Shown here one piece after another: positions 1 through 6,399 of a DNA stretch of 11,424 bases (the first letter of the stretch is position 1; each line of letters begins with the position of its first letter). Under the pieces are notes generated by a model that was given only the letters and a program-made list of their open reading frames with translations, ran no database searches and was not told the origin of the DNA. The DNA comes from an uncultured Anaerolineales bacterium. GTDB taxonomy: Bacteria > Chloroflexota > Anaerolineae > Anaerolineales > Villigracilaceae. The position numbers were made by a program, and so were the translations under genes. The stretch lies in assembly GCA_938008865.1 (NCBI GenBank), contig CALLJA010000243.1:1-11424 (forward strand). Direction: 5' to 3'.

Positions 1-9
1 TTTTTCAAA

Positions 10-91
10 CACAAAGGACACGACGGTCACAAAGGAAAAAATGCGAGCAATCAAGACTTTTTACCTCTTTGTGTACTTTGTGCCCTTTGTG
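10..91. repeat. Imperfect inverted repeat of CACAAAGG-type units
   Basis: The arm at 10-34 and the reverse complement of the arm at 67-91 match at 20 of 25 positions. Both are built from CACAAAG units (CACAAAGG, then a variable middle, then CACAAAG). The spacer of 32 bases is AT-richer than the surrounding genes. The two arms could form a hairpin in single strands. It resembles the short dispersed intergenic repeats of this wording found in many environmental bacterial genomes, but copy number cannot be judged from one window. It lies upstream of the first promoter and could also act as a terminator for a gene to the left. Confidence 0.6.
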
Positions 92-165
92 GTGAGGCTC
101 TTTCCCGTTAAAAACGGCAGAGCCTTGATTCCAAAACAGTAAGGAATTTGACAATTTGTATCAGG

Positions 166-171
166 TATAAT
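166..171 (+). promoter_or_regulatory. -10 box for a leaderless mRNA of the radical SAM operon
   Basis: A perfect TATAAT lies at 166-171, and the ATG begins at 179, leaving 7 bases between them. Transcription normally starts about 7 bases after the -10 box, so the transcript would begin at or within a base of the start codon. No Shine-Dalgarno sequence is present between box and start. A TTGACA at 148-153 looks like a -35 box, but the spacer would be only 12 bases, so its role is doubtful. Confidence 0.65.
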
Positions 172-178
172 ACGCGCC

Positions 179-2089
179 ATGTTAACTCCTGAACAGATCG
201 AAGCCAAATTAGACCGCATCCTCTTAAAGGTACAGAAGCCTGGCCGCTACGTGGGCGGCGAGCTCAACATCACGGTCAAAGATTGGGAAGCCGTTACCAC
301 CAAAGTGGCCCTCGTCTTCCCCGACATCTACGACATCGGCGTCTCCAACGTCGGCTTGAAGATTCTCTACGACCAGGTCAACCAGCGCGCAGACTCGCTG
401 GCCGAACGCGCCTACGTCCCCTGGCGCGACATGGAAGCCTTGATGCGCGAGCATGGGATTCCGCTCTACTCGCTCGAGTCGAAGCGGCCGTTGGCGGCGT
501 TCGACTTGATCGGCTTCACCCTGCCCTACGAGACGCTCTACACCAACGCCCTCAACGCCCTGGACCTGGCGGGGATTCCCGTCCGAGCGGCCGAGCGCGG
601 CGAGGAGCATCCCATCGTCATCGCGGGCGGCCACTCGACCATGAACCCCGAGCCGATGCACGCCTTCCTCGACGCTTTCGTGATCGGCGAGGGTGAGGAA
701 GTCATACACGATATCCTCAACGTGCTGCAAACCCACTCCTCGCGTACAGACCGATTGCTGGCACTGGCCAAGGTCCCTGGCGTGTACGTCCCAAAATTCT
801 ACGAGACCTTCTATCTCGACGACGGCACCGTCTCGCACATCGAGGCGCTCGCGGATGGGATCGCCAACCCCGTGGTGAAGCGCATCGTGGCCAAACTGCC
901 CCCGCCGCCGACCAAATTCATCGTCCCCAATATCGACATCGTCCACAACCGCGTCACGGTCGAGATCATGCGCGGATGCACGCGCGGGTGCCGCTTCTGC
1001 CATGCGGGCATGATCACCCGTCCCGTGCGTGAGCGGACGGTCGAAGAAGTGGTGGCCGCCGCCGAAGAGGCCGTGCGTTCCACAGGGTTCGAGGAACTGG
1101 CCCTGCTATCGCTGTCCTCATCCGATTACACCCACATTCTCGAACTGGTCACGGCCGTGGGTGAAAAATTCCAAGGCAGGCAGTTGAACGTGTCGCTGCC
1201 CTCGCTGCGCATCGAATCGGTCTCCATTGACCTGATGGACAAACTGCGCCAGCGCCGAACGGGCGGATTCACGCTCGCGCCCGAGGCCGCCACCGAACGC
1301 ATGCGCCGCATCATCAACAAGTACATCCCCGATGAGGACATCATCAACACCACGCGCGAGATCTACGCGCGCGGCTGGACCACCATCAAACTGTATTTCA
1401 TGATCGGTCATCCCAGCGAAACGCTCGAAGACGTGCAGGCCATCGCCGACCTGTGCAAGCGGGTGCTGGCCGAGGGCCGCAAGGTCATCGGCTGGAAAGC
1501 CAAACTCAACGCGGGTGTCAGCACCTTCGTGCCCAAGTCGCAGACCCCCTTCCAGTGGGTCTCGGTCGACACGCGCGAACGCATCCTCGAAAAGCAGGCC
1601 CTGCTCAAGCGCGAACTCTACAGGGACCGCAACATCAAGCTCAGCCTGACCGACCCCGACGACTCGCTGCTCGAAGCCTGGCTCTCGCGCGGTGACCGCC
1701 GCATGTCCGAGGCGGTCTACACGGCCTGGAAGAACGGCGCAAAATTCGATGCCTGGGACGAGGGCCGCAAACCCGAGATATGGAAAGCCGCCTTCGAGCA
1801 ACACGGGTTGGACATCGGCTTCTACACCGCCCGTCAGCGCCGCACCGACGAAGTCTTCCCGTGGGAGCACATCACCGCCGCGGTGCGCAAGAACTATCTC
1901 TTCCAGGATTTCCGCATGTCGCTGGAGGGGCAGATCCGCGTGGACTGCCGCCAGGACTGTTTCGCCTGCGGCATCCTGCCGACCTTCTCGAACCTGCGCC
2001 GCGAAAACCCGGGCGAAGGCTGGAAATGTCCTGATGTCAAATCTCCCGCAAAGAAAACCAACGTGGAACTCCCCGTGGTGGGCGACTGA
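179..2089 (+). CDS. TIGR03960-type radical SAM protein
   Basis: Predicted radical SAM enzyme of 636 residues; substrate unknown. The N-terminal part (about 1-240) resembles the cobalamin-binding-like Rossmann region of the family and includes VFPDIYDIGVSN at 46-57 and the glycine-rich IAGGHSTMNPEP at 148-159. The radical SAM core follows, with the cluster motif C267-x3-C271-x2-C274 in MRGCTRGCRFCHAG. A further cysteine set, C590-x3-C594-x2-CG at 597-598, lies near the C-terminus and could hold a second metal or Fe-S site. The start at 179 fits the family, whose N-terminus leads into an RYxGGELN motif (here at 23-30). In many bacteria this protein is fused to, or adjacent to, the DUF2344 domain; here that partner is a separate gene two places downstream. 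The stop overlaps the next ATG (TGATG), so translation is probably coupled. Family assignment is firm; the reaction is not known to me. An RNA- or protein-modifying role would be a guess. Confidence 0.9.
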   Translation: MLTPEQIEAKLDRILLKVQKPGRYVGGELNITVKDWEAVTTKVALVFPDIYDIGVSNVGLKILYDQVNQRADSLAERAYVPWRDMEALMREHGIPLYSLESKRPLAAFDLIGFTLPYETLYTNALNALDLAGIPVRAAERGEEHPIVIAGGHSTMNPEPMHAFLDAFVIGEGEEVIHDILNVLQTHSSRTDRLLALAKVPGVYVPKFYETFYLDDGTVSHIEALADGIANPVVKRIVAKLPPPPTKFIVPNIDIVHNRVTVEIMRGCTRGCRFCHAGMITRPVRERTVEEVVAAAEEAVRSTGFEELALLSLSSSDYTHILELVTAVGEKFQGRQLNVSLPSLRIESVSIDLMDKLRQRRTGGFTLAPEAATERMRRIINKYIPDEDIINTTREIYARGWTTIKLYFMIGHPSETLEDVQAIADLCKRVLAEGRKVIGWKAKLNAGVSTFVPKSQTPFQWVSVDTRERILEKQALLKRELYRDRNIKLSLTDPDDSLLEAWLSRGDRRMSEAVYTAWKNGAKFDAWDEGRKPEIWKAAFEQHGLDIGFYTARQRRTDEVFPWEHITAAVRKNYLFQDFRMSLEGQIRVDCRQDCFACGILPTFSNLRRENPGEGWKCPDVKSPAKKTNVELPVVGD

Positions 2090-2610
2090 TGCGCAAAGCC
2101 CAATTGATCGCCCGCATGATGATCGCCCGCGACGAGTGGGAGCTGCTGGTCAACCACGTCGGCTCGATCCGCGTGGGCATCGGCGGCGTTTCGGGACATT
2201 GGTCGGCCAAGAACATCGTCGCGCACGTGATGACGCGCGAACAGCACCTGGCCGACCGCCTGGCCGAGATCGCGCGCGGCGAGATACGCCGTCCCTGCGA
2301 GACCTGGGAAGCCTTCGATGCCTTTCTTGAGGAGTACGGCTTCCCCGATTTCGACTCGCCGCTGATCAGCGCCGACGCCGCCAACGAATTGGTCTACGAA
2401 AAATACAAGAATGCCGCCATGAACGAACTGGCGGCGGACGAGTTGAACGCGTTTGCGGCCCTGCTGACGGGAGTCCGCGCGCTGAGCGAGGAACAGATCA
2501 ACGACCTGAACTTGGGACCCCGTATCAAGCACGTCACCGTGGACCATTACCGCCATCACATGGCCGACATCCGCAAACGCTTCAAACGAACCCTGCTGAG
2601 ACAACCCTGA
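2089..2610 (+). CDS. DinB-like four-helix-bundle protein
   Basis: Small soluble protein of 173 residues with the pattern of the DinB/YfiT-like superfamily of metal-binding helical bundles. An early GHWSAKNIVAHVM segment (36-48) matches the usual 'W-s-xx-d-i-l-a-H-l' helix and supplies His46. The late helix VDHYRHHMADIRKRF (151-165) supplies His153 and His156/His157. Together these could form the three-histidine metal site of the family. Characterised relatives include thiol S-transferases and mycothiol-dependent isomerases, but many members have no known function and none should be assumed here. It overlaps both neighbours by one base (TGATG at 2087-2091 and at 2608-2612), so it is the middle gene of a translationally coupled trio. 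A DinB-like gene between a radical SAM enzyme and its DUF2344 partner is the odd feature of this operon. Superfamily membership is inferred from motif spacing. Confidence 0.72.
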   Translation: MRKAQLIARMMIARDEWELLVNHVGSIRVGIGGVSGHWSAKNIVAHVMTREQHLADRLAEIARGEIRRPCETWEAFDAFLEEYGFPDFDSPLISADAANELVYEKYKNAAMNELAADELNAFAALLTGVRALSEEQINDLNLGPRIKHVTVDHYRHHMADIRKRFKRTLLRQP

Positions 2611-3251
2611 TGCGCCTCCGAATCACCTTTGCAAAATTGAACGCCCTGCGTTACACAGGTCACCTCGACCTGCACCACATTTGGGAACGGGCTGCGCGCC
2701 GCGCCGAACTGCCCCTGGCCTACAGCCAGGGGTTTCATCCGCAGCCCAAGATCAGCCTGGCCTCTGCCCTGCCGCTGGGATTCTCGTCCCGCTGCGAGGT
2801 GATGGACATGCGCCTGGCCGAAGACATCCCGCTCGAGGGCCTGCGCGAGCGCATCCAGGCGGCTGTGCCTTCGGGCTTGCAGATCCTCCAGGTCGAAAGT
2901 GTGGACGAGAAACTGCCTGCGCTGCAAATGCTGGTGGCAGAAGCGGAGTATGAGGTCCTTTTCGCGGAACCCGCCGAGAGGTCCGCGCTGACACAGCGGG
3001 TGGCGCAAATGATGGACACGTCCAGCCTGCCGCGCGAACGGCGCGGGAAATCCTACGACCTGCGTCCGCTGATCGAGCAGGTGAGCGTGATCACCGACCC
3101 AAAGGGCGTCGTGCGCCTGCGGATGCGGCTGGCTGCGCGCGAGGGCGCCACGGGCCGCCCCGAGGAAGTACTCGACCACCTGGGCATCCCCGCCGACACG
3201 GTGCGTGTGGAACGCACGCGCTTGATTTTTGCGAACGAAACAATAGAATAG
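2610..3251 (+). CDS. DUF2344 / TIGR03936 radical-SAM-linked protein
   Basis: Protein of 213 residues matching the DUF2344 family, usually found fused to or next to TIGR03960 radical SAM proteins. Diagnostic segments are RYTGHLDLHHIWERAARRA (14-32) and LAYSQGFHPQPKISLASALPLG (36-57), followed by an acidic segment around CEVMD (62-66) typical of the family. The length is about that of the stand-alone form. No catalytic cysteine motif is visible, so it more likely acts as a partner, substrate-binding or specificity subunit of the radical SAM enzyme encoded at 179-2089. Its ATG overlaps the stop of the DinB-like gene by one base. It closes the operon: 38 bases separate it from the next start codon, which has its own good ribosome binding site. 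The biological role is unknown. Confidence 0.87.
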   Translation: MRLRITFAKLNALRYTGHLDLHHIWERAARRAELPLAYSQGFHPQPKISLASALPLGFSSRCEVMDMRLAEDIPLEGLRERIQAAVPSGLQILQVESVDEKLPALQMLVAEAEYEVLFAEPAERSALTQRVAQMMDTSSLPRERRGKSYDLRPLIEQVSVITDPKGVVRLRMRLAAREGATGRPEEVLDHLGIPADTVRVERTRLIFANETIE

Positions 3252-3289
3252 AAAAGTCATCGAACCGATTTATTCAAGAGGAGAAACTC

Positions 3290-4246
3290 ATGGCCCTACT
3301 GACGGCAATCGTTTTATCCTTTGCCAGCGCCTTCGTGATGGTACTGTTCGTGAACTGGCTCGACCGTTATGAAAAGGAACCGCTGTTACTGATGCTGGCG
3401 GCTTTTTTGTGGGGTGTGGTCATCGCGGCGGGCGGCGCGTATGTGATCAACACGATCCTGGGCATCGGCGTATATGTCTTCACGGGCGATGACGTCATGG
3501 CCGATATCAGCACGGTGGTCGTCTTTGCGCCTTTCGTGGAAGAATTCCTGAAAGGCCTGGCGGTGCTGATCGTGTTCTTCCTCTTCCGCAGGGAGTTCGA
3601 CTCGATCCTGGACGGCATCATCTACGCCGCCCTGGTGGCCCTCGGCTTTGCCGCCACAGAGAACGCCATCTACATCGTCCGCGGCTACGATGCGAACGGC
3701 TGGGCCGGGCTGCTGGAACTGGCCTGGATACGCCTGGTGGTTGTGGCCTGGCAGCATCCCTTCTACACGGCCTTCACGGGCATCGGCCTGGCGGTGGCGC
3801 GCCTGAACCGCAGCCTGCTGGTAAAGGTGCTGGCCATCCCCGTGGGGTTCTCGCTGGCGGTCTTCGCGCACGCCATGCACAACGGCATGGCCGTCTTCCT
3901 GCCCGACCTGCTCGGCCGCCTGACCGACTGGCTCGGCTGGATCGTGATGGGCGGTTTCATCGTATGGATGATCCTCCACGAGCGCGGGCTGATGCAAAAA
4001 CACCTGGCCGAAGAAGTGACCTCGGGCCTGCTGACGCCAGGCCAGTATCAGTCGGCCATGTCGCCGCTGACCATGTCCTTTGCCATCTTCAGCGGCCTGG
4101 CCACGCACCGCTTCTACCAGACCTGCGGCGAACTGGCGCACAAAAAGGAGCAACTCTCCAAGCTCGGCGATGAGTCGGGCAACTCGGCCATCATCGCCGC
4201 GCTGCGCGCGCAACTGGCCAGCCTGCGCCCGCAGGTGGGCGGATGA
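3290..4246 (+). CDS. PrsW-family intramembrane protease-like protein
   Basis: Polytopic membrane protein of 318 residues, about eight hydrophobic segments within residues 1-230, then a soluble, partly helical C-terminal tail. It carries the conserved motifs of the PrsW / CPBP-related membrane peptidase clan: PFVEEFLKG (E84, E85, K88), FDSILDGIIYAALVALGFAATEN (103-125, with D108 and E124-N125), QHPFYTAFTG (H156) and FAHAMHNGM (H194, H197, N198). These polar residues inside membrane helices are the proposed active site. PrsW in Bacillus cleaves an anti-sigma factor, but no sigma or anti-sigma gene is in this window, so the substrate here is open. The start is supported by AGGAG at 3279-3283, six bases before the ATG. 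No clear promoter was found in the 38-base gap, so it may be read through from the upstream operon. The C-terminal 90 residues are not part of the protease core and may regulate it. Confidence 0.85.
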   Translation: MALLTAIVLSFASAFVMVLFVNWLDRYEKEPLLLMLAAFLWGVVIAAGGAYVINTILGIGVYVFTGDDVMADISTVVVFAPFVEEFLKGLAVLIVFFLFRREFDSILDGIIYAALVALGFAATENAIYIVRGYDANGWAGLLELAWIRLVVVAWQHPFYTAFTGIGLAVARLNRSLLVKVLAIPVGFSLAVFAHAMHNGMAVFLPDLLGRLTDWLGWIVMGGFIVWMILHERGLMQKHLAEEVTSGLLTPGQYQSAMSPLTMSFAIFSGLATHRFYQTCGELAHKKEQLSKLGDESGNSAIIAALRAQLASLRPQVGG

Positions 4247-4256
4247 CCTTCCCAGA

Positions 4257-4286
4257 CCCTGAAGGTTTTCGAAACCTTTAGGGTTT
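4257..4286 (+). terminator. Stem-loop after the PrsW-like gene
   Basis: Arms of 12 bases at 4257-4268 and 4272-4283 pair fully, with one G-T pair, around the loop TCG. Three T residues follow, then GTTC. The hairpin is strong but the T-tract is short, so it is either a weak intrinsic terminator or a member of a dispersed palindromic repeat family. It starts 10 bases after the stop codon and separates the gene from the tRNA promoter. Confidence 0.6.
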
Positions 4287-4299
4287 GTTCGTACGATTG

Positions 4300-4308
4300 T
4301 GATAAAAT
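4300..4308 (+). promoter_or_regulatory. Extended -10 promoter for tRNA-Arg
   Basis: TGA followed by TAAAAT (4300-4308) forms an extended -10 element (TGnTAAAAT). The predicted transcription start, about 4315, lies 5 bases before the mature tRNA. No good -35 box is seen at the expected distance, which an extended -10 can offset. Confidence 0.6.
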
Positions 4309-4319
4309 TGCGACCGCCC

Positions 4320-4394
4320 GCCCCCGTAGCTCAGTGGACAGAGTGTCGGCCTCCGGAGCCGAAGAGCGCAGTTCGAGTCTGCGCGGGGGCGCCA
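4320..4394 (+). tRNA. tRNA-Arg (anticodon CCG)
   Basis: A complete cloverleaf is visible. Acceptor arms GCCCCCG (4320-4326) and CGGGGGC (4384-4390) pair over seven bases. The D stem is GCTC/GAGT (4329-4332 with 4341-4344). The anticodon stem TCGGC/GCCGA (4346-4350 with 4358-4362) encloses loop CTCCGGA with anticodon CCG at 4353-4355, which reads arginine codon CGG. The variable loop is 4 bases. The T arm CGCAG/CTGCG (4367-4371 with 4379-4383) holds loop TTCGAGT. The discriminator is G4391, and CCA is encoded at 4392-4394. It is a single transcription unit with its own promoter and terminator. Confidence 0.97.
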
Positions 4395-4398
4395 GCCT

Positions 4399-4425
4399 AA
4401 ACCGCCGCAAGGCGGTTTTTTGTTT
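4399..4425 (+). terminator. Intrinsic terminator of the tRNA gene
   Basis: AAACCGCC (4399-4406), tetraloop GCAA and GGCGGTTT (4411-4418) form an eight-pair stem with a GNRA loop. A run of six T residues (4416-4421) follows and partly overlaps the stem, then GTTT. This is a textbook rho-independent terminator five bases after the encoded CCA. Confidence 0.92.
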
Positions 4426-4429
4426 GAGA

Positions 4430-4435
4430 TACAAT
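4430..4435 (+). promoter_or_regulatory. -10 box for a leaderless mRNA of the SH3b lipoprotein gene
   Basis: TACAAT at 4430-4435 ends 6 bases before the GTG start at 4442, so transcription would begin at or next to the start codon. There is no Shine-Dalgarno sequence, and the preceding terminator blocks entry from the tRNA. No convincing -35 box is seen; the region at the expected distance is the terminator hairpin. Confidence 0.6.
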
Positions 4436-4441
4436 TAACTT

Positions 4442-5533
4442 GTGAACTCCAAACTCCTGTCGACCCTGATCCTGCTTGGACTGTTGAGCGCGGGCTGTGC
4501 TGTGACCGAGTCCCCGCCGCCCACCCCGACCGTGGAACTGGTGACCGCTAGCCTGCCGCCGACTCTCCCTGCGCCGCCCACCGTCACCCCGCCTCCGCCC
4601 ACGCCCATCCCCACCCTGCCGCCCGTGGCAGGCACGACCACCACGCAACTCAACGTTCGCGCGCAGCCGTCGACGGGGGCCGAGTCGCTGGGGCTGTTGC
4701 CCATCTTCAGCGCGGTGCAGATCCTCGGCAGAGACGCGGGCGGCAACTGGTACCAGATCGTCTACCCGGCGGGGCCTGGGGGCAAGGGCTGGCTGACGGC
4801 GCAATACGTGCAGGTCGAGAAGGGGGTCGAAGTGCCCACCCTCGCAGGCGGACCAGGCTCGGGGTCCGCGCCAAACGGGACGGTGACACAGCAGGTCAAC
4901 GTGCGCAGCGGCCCGGGCACGGGCTTCAATTCGCTTGGCACGCTCAATCCGCAGGACGGAGTCACGCTGACGGGCAAGGATGCGCGCGGCGCATGGCTCC
5001 AGATCGAGTTTGCGGGCGGACCCGACGGGCGCGGCTGGATCTCCGCCGCCTACGTGCAGACCTCCGCCGCGGCGGGCCTGCCCATCGTCAGCGAGGCGGG
5101 CGAGGTGGTCGGCACGGGCACGCCCACAGGCATCCCGCCGACGGGCACCCCCACACAGATGGCCGCCCCAGACGACGGCGACTCAGCCTCCGCGCCCGCC
5201 GTCAACGTGACTTTCACGCTGGATGGAACGGGCGGCCTGCAATACACCAGCGACCTCTCCACACCGCAGGGTGACGCTGAAGATTGGGTGAGCTTTACGC
5301 CCTCCCTGCCGAACCTGTCACTGCGGCTAACCTGCCTGGGGAACGGCGATGCGCAACTGGAAATCTGGCAAAACGGAGAGCCGCTGGCGAATGTTCCGCC
5401 CCTGGCCTGTGGCGCAGACACCCTTCTCACGCTGACAGCAGGCCAGCCATACTTGGCGCGGCTGCGCGCCCTGGGTGGGTCGGGCGGCCTCGCGGCCGTG
5501 CGTTATACCCTAATCCTCTCAACTGTGCGATAA
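4442..5533 (+). CDS. SH3b-domain lipoprotein with PPC-like C-terminus
   Basis: Predicted surface lipoprotein of 363 residues. A short basic N-terminus and hydrophobic stretch end in the lipobox LSAGC, with C19 as the lipidated residue. A Pro/Thr-rich linker (about 24-63) follows, then two bacterial SH3 repeats at about 65-126 and 147-206. Both contain the LNVRAQPS / VNVRSGPG signature, a W-x-Q-I core and a closing GWL/GWI-x-A-x-YVQ strand. A second linker (210-250) leads to a beta-rich domain (255-361) resembling pre-peptidase C-terminal (PPC) domains, with the DAEDWVSF motif at 278-285. SH3b domains usually bind peptidoglycan or protein ligands, so envelope attachment is likely; no catalytic domain is present. 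The GTG start gives a complete signal peptide right at the N-terminus and lies just behind a -10 box. The next gene starts 8 bases after the stop and has its own -10 box. Confidence 0.85.
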   Translation: MNSKLLSTLILLGLLSAGCAVTESPPPTPTVELVTASLPPTLPAPPTVTPPPPTPIPTLPPVAGTTTTQLNVRAQPSTGAESLGLLPIFSAVQILGRDAGGNWYQIVYPAGPGGKGWLTAQYVQVEKGVEVPTLAGGPGSGSAPNGTVTQQVNVRSGPGTGFNSLGTLNPQDGVTLTGKDARGAWLQIEFAGGPDGRGWISAAYVQTSAAAGLPIVSEAGEVVGTGTPTGIPPTGTPTQMAAPDDGDSASAPAVNVTFTLDGTGGLQYTSDLSTPQGDAEDWVSFTPSLPNLSLRLTCLGNGDAQLEIWQNGEPLANVPPLACGADTLLTLTAGQPYLARLRALGGSGGLAAVRYTLILSTVR

Positions 5534-5534
5534 T
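5529..5534 (+). promoter_or_regulatory. -10 box overlapping a stop codon; leaderless start for the next gene
   Basis: GATAAT (5529-5534) contains the TAA stop of the lipoprotein gene and ends 7 bases before the ATG at 5542. No Shine-Dalgarno sequence is present. The spacing equals that of the box at 166-171. It may give the membrane protein gene its own leaderless transcript in addition to read-through. Confidence 0.5.
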
Positions 5535-5541
5535 CTAACTT

Positions 5542-6399
5542 ATGACAACTTTCACACCCACTTCCGACGCCCACCGCCGACCCGAAGTCCTGCGCGCCCA
5601 ATATCGTTACGGGCTGTTCTACGGCCTGATGGTCGGCCTGCTCTTTGCGGCCTTTGCCTGGGGCATGGATGCCTACCTGTTGTTCCAGGCCCACGCCGTG
5701 CAGCCCTGGCTCAAACTGCTCATCGGCGCGCTGGTATGCGCCCCCGTGGGCGCACTGGCAGGCTGGCTCTCGATGCGCTTCGAACGCGGACTGCTGGCCA
5801 TCTTCTTCTGGCTGCTGGCCGCGACCGCCTTCGCATGGATGACCGTGCTGCTGCCGCTGCAACTTTTCCCCAGGCTGCTGGTGCTGCTCGAACCCGACCT
5901 GAACGGACGGATCGCATACTTCCTGGCTGACGAACTGACCGTGCGTTTCGGTGTCAGTTTCGTGTGGACGGGCCTGTTCACCGCCCTGGCAGGCGTGCTC
6001 GAACTGCCCATGGGGCAGCCCGCCGCCTTCTCCACCTCGGTGATGGGCAAACTCGCGCCCGTCTTGTTGTGCGCGGTGTTGATGGGTATCGGCGGCACGC
6101 TGGTGGAAGCCGACAACAACAAACCCCTGCGGTCGGCCGTCATCGCCATGGACGACACGCTCCACTTTGCCGCCGAACACCAGGGCCAGCCGATCGACGA
6201 CAAGACCGCCCGCGAGCGTCGACTGGCGGCCCTGCGCAAGATCGAAGATTTGATCGGCCAGCCGCATGAACTGATCATCGGCAGTTTCGACCAATACCTC
6301 GAACAGGTGCATGTCCTCGTGCGCTTCGACCAGGACGTGCTGGTCGACTGTCTGACCGTCTACGACCAGCCCATCAGTTGCGAACGGATCCAGCCGTGA
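5542..6399 (+). CDS. Five-helix membrane protein of unknown function
   Basis: I do not recognise a family. The protein has 285 residues, with about five membrane segments at roughly 25-48, 57-78, 82-104, 136-158 and 167-187, and a soluble C-terminal domain of about 95 residues. That tail includes a charged helix around KTARERRLAALRKIEDLIG (221-239) and an alternating strand pattern around QVHVLVRFDQDVLVDCLTVY (255-274). Two cysteines (C270, C280) are near the end. It has no visible enzyme motif or signal peptide. It sits between two lipoprotein genes: 8 bases after the first, and overlapping the second by four bases (GTGA). This close packing suggests the three products act together in the cell envelope, possibly with this protein as the membrane anchor, but that is inference from gene order only. 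Confidence 0.75.
   Translation: MTTFTPTSDAHRRPEVLRAQYRYGLFYGLMVGLLFAAFAWGMDAYLLFQAHAVQPWLKLLIGALVCAPVGALAGWLSMRFERGLLAIFFWLLAATAFAWMTVLLPLQLFPRLLVLLEPDLNGRIAYFLADELTVRFGVSFVWTGLFTALAGVLELPMGQPAAFSTSVMGKLAPVLLCAVLMGIGGTLVEADNNKPLRSAVIAMDDTLHFAAEHQGQPIDDKTARERRLAALRKIEDLIGQPHELIIGSFDQYLEQVHVLVRFDQDVLVDCLTVYDQPISCERIQP

Noticed and set aside
148..153. TTGACA as the -35 box of the first operon
   Set aside because: It is a perfect hexamer, but only 12 bases separate it from TATAAT at 166-171, far short of the usual 16-18.
224..1003. Long minus-strand open frame opposite the radical SAM gene
   Set aside because: It is a by-product of G/C-biased third positions of the sense gene; its translation is rich in Val, Asp, Gly and Arg with no recognisable motif. 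The same applies to the other long antisense frames, such as 1118-1870 and 8955-9896.
6378..6395. TTG start for the FecR-domain lipoprotein
   Set aside because: It would add six residues inside the upstream gene. GTG at 6396 forms a typical GTGA junction with the stop codon and gives a normal signal peptide.
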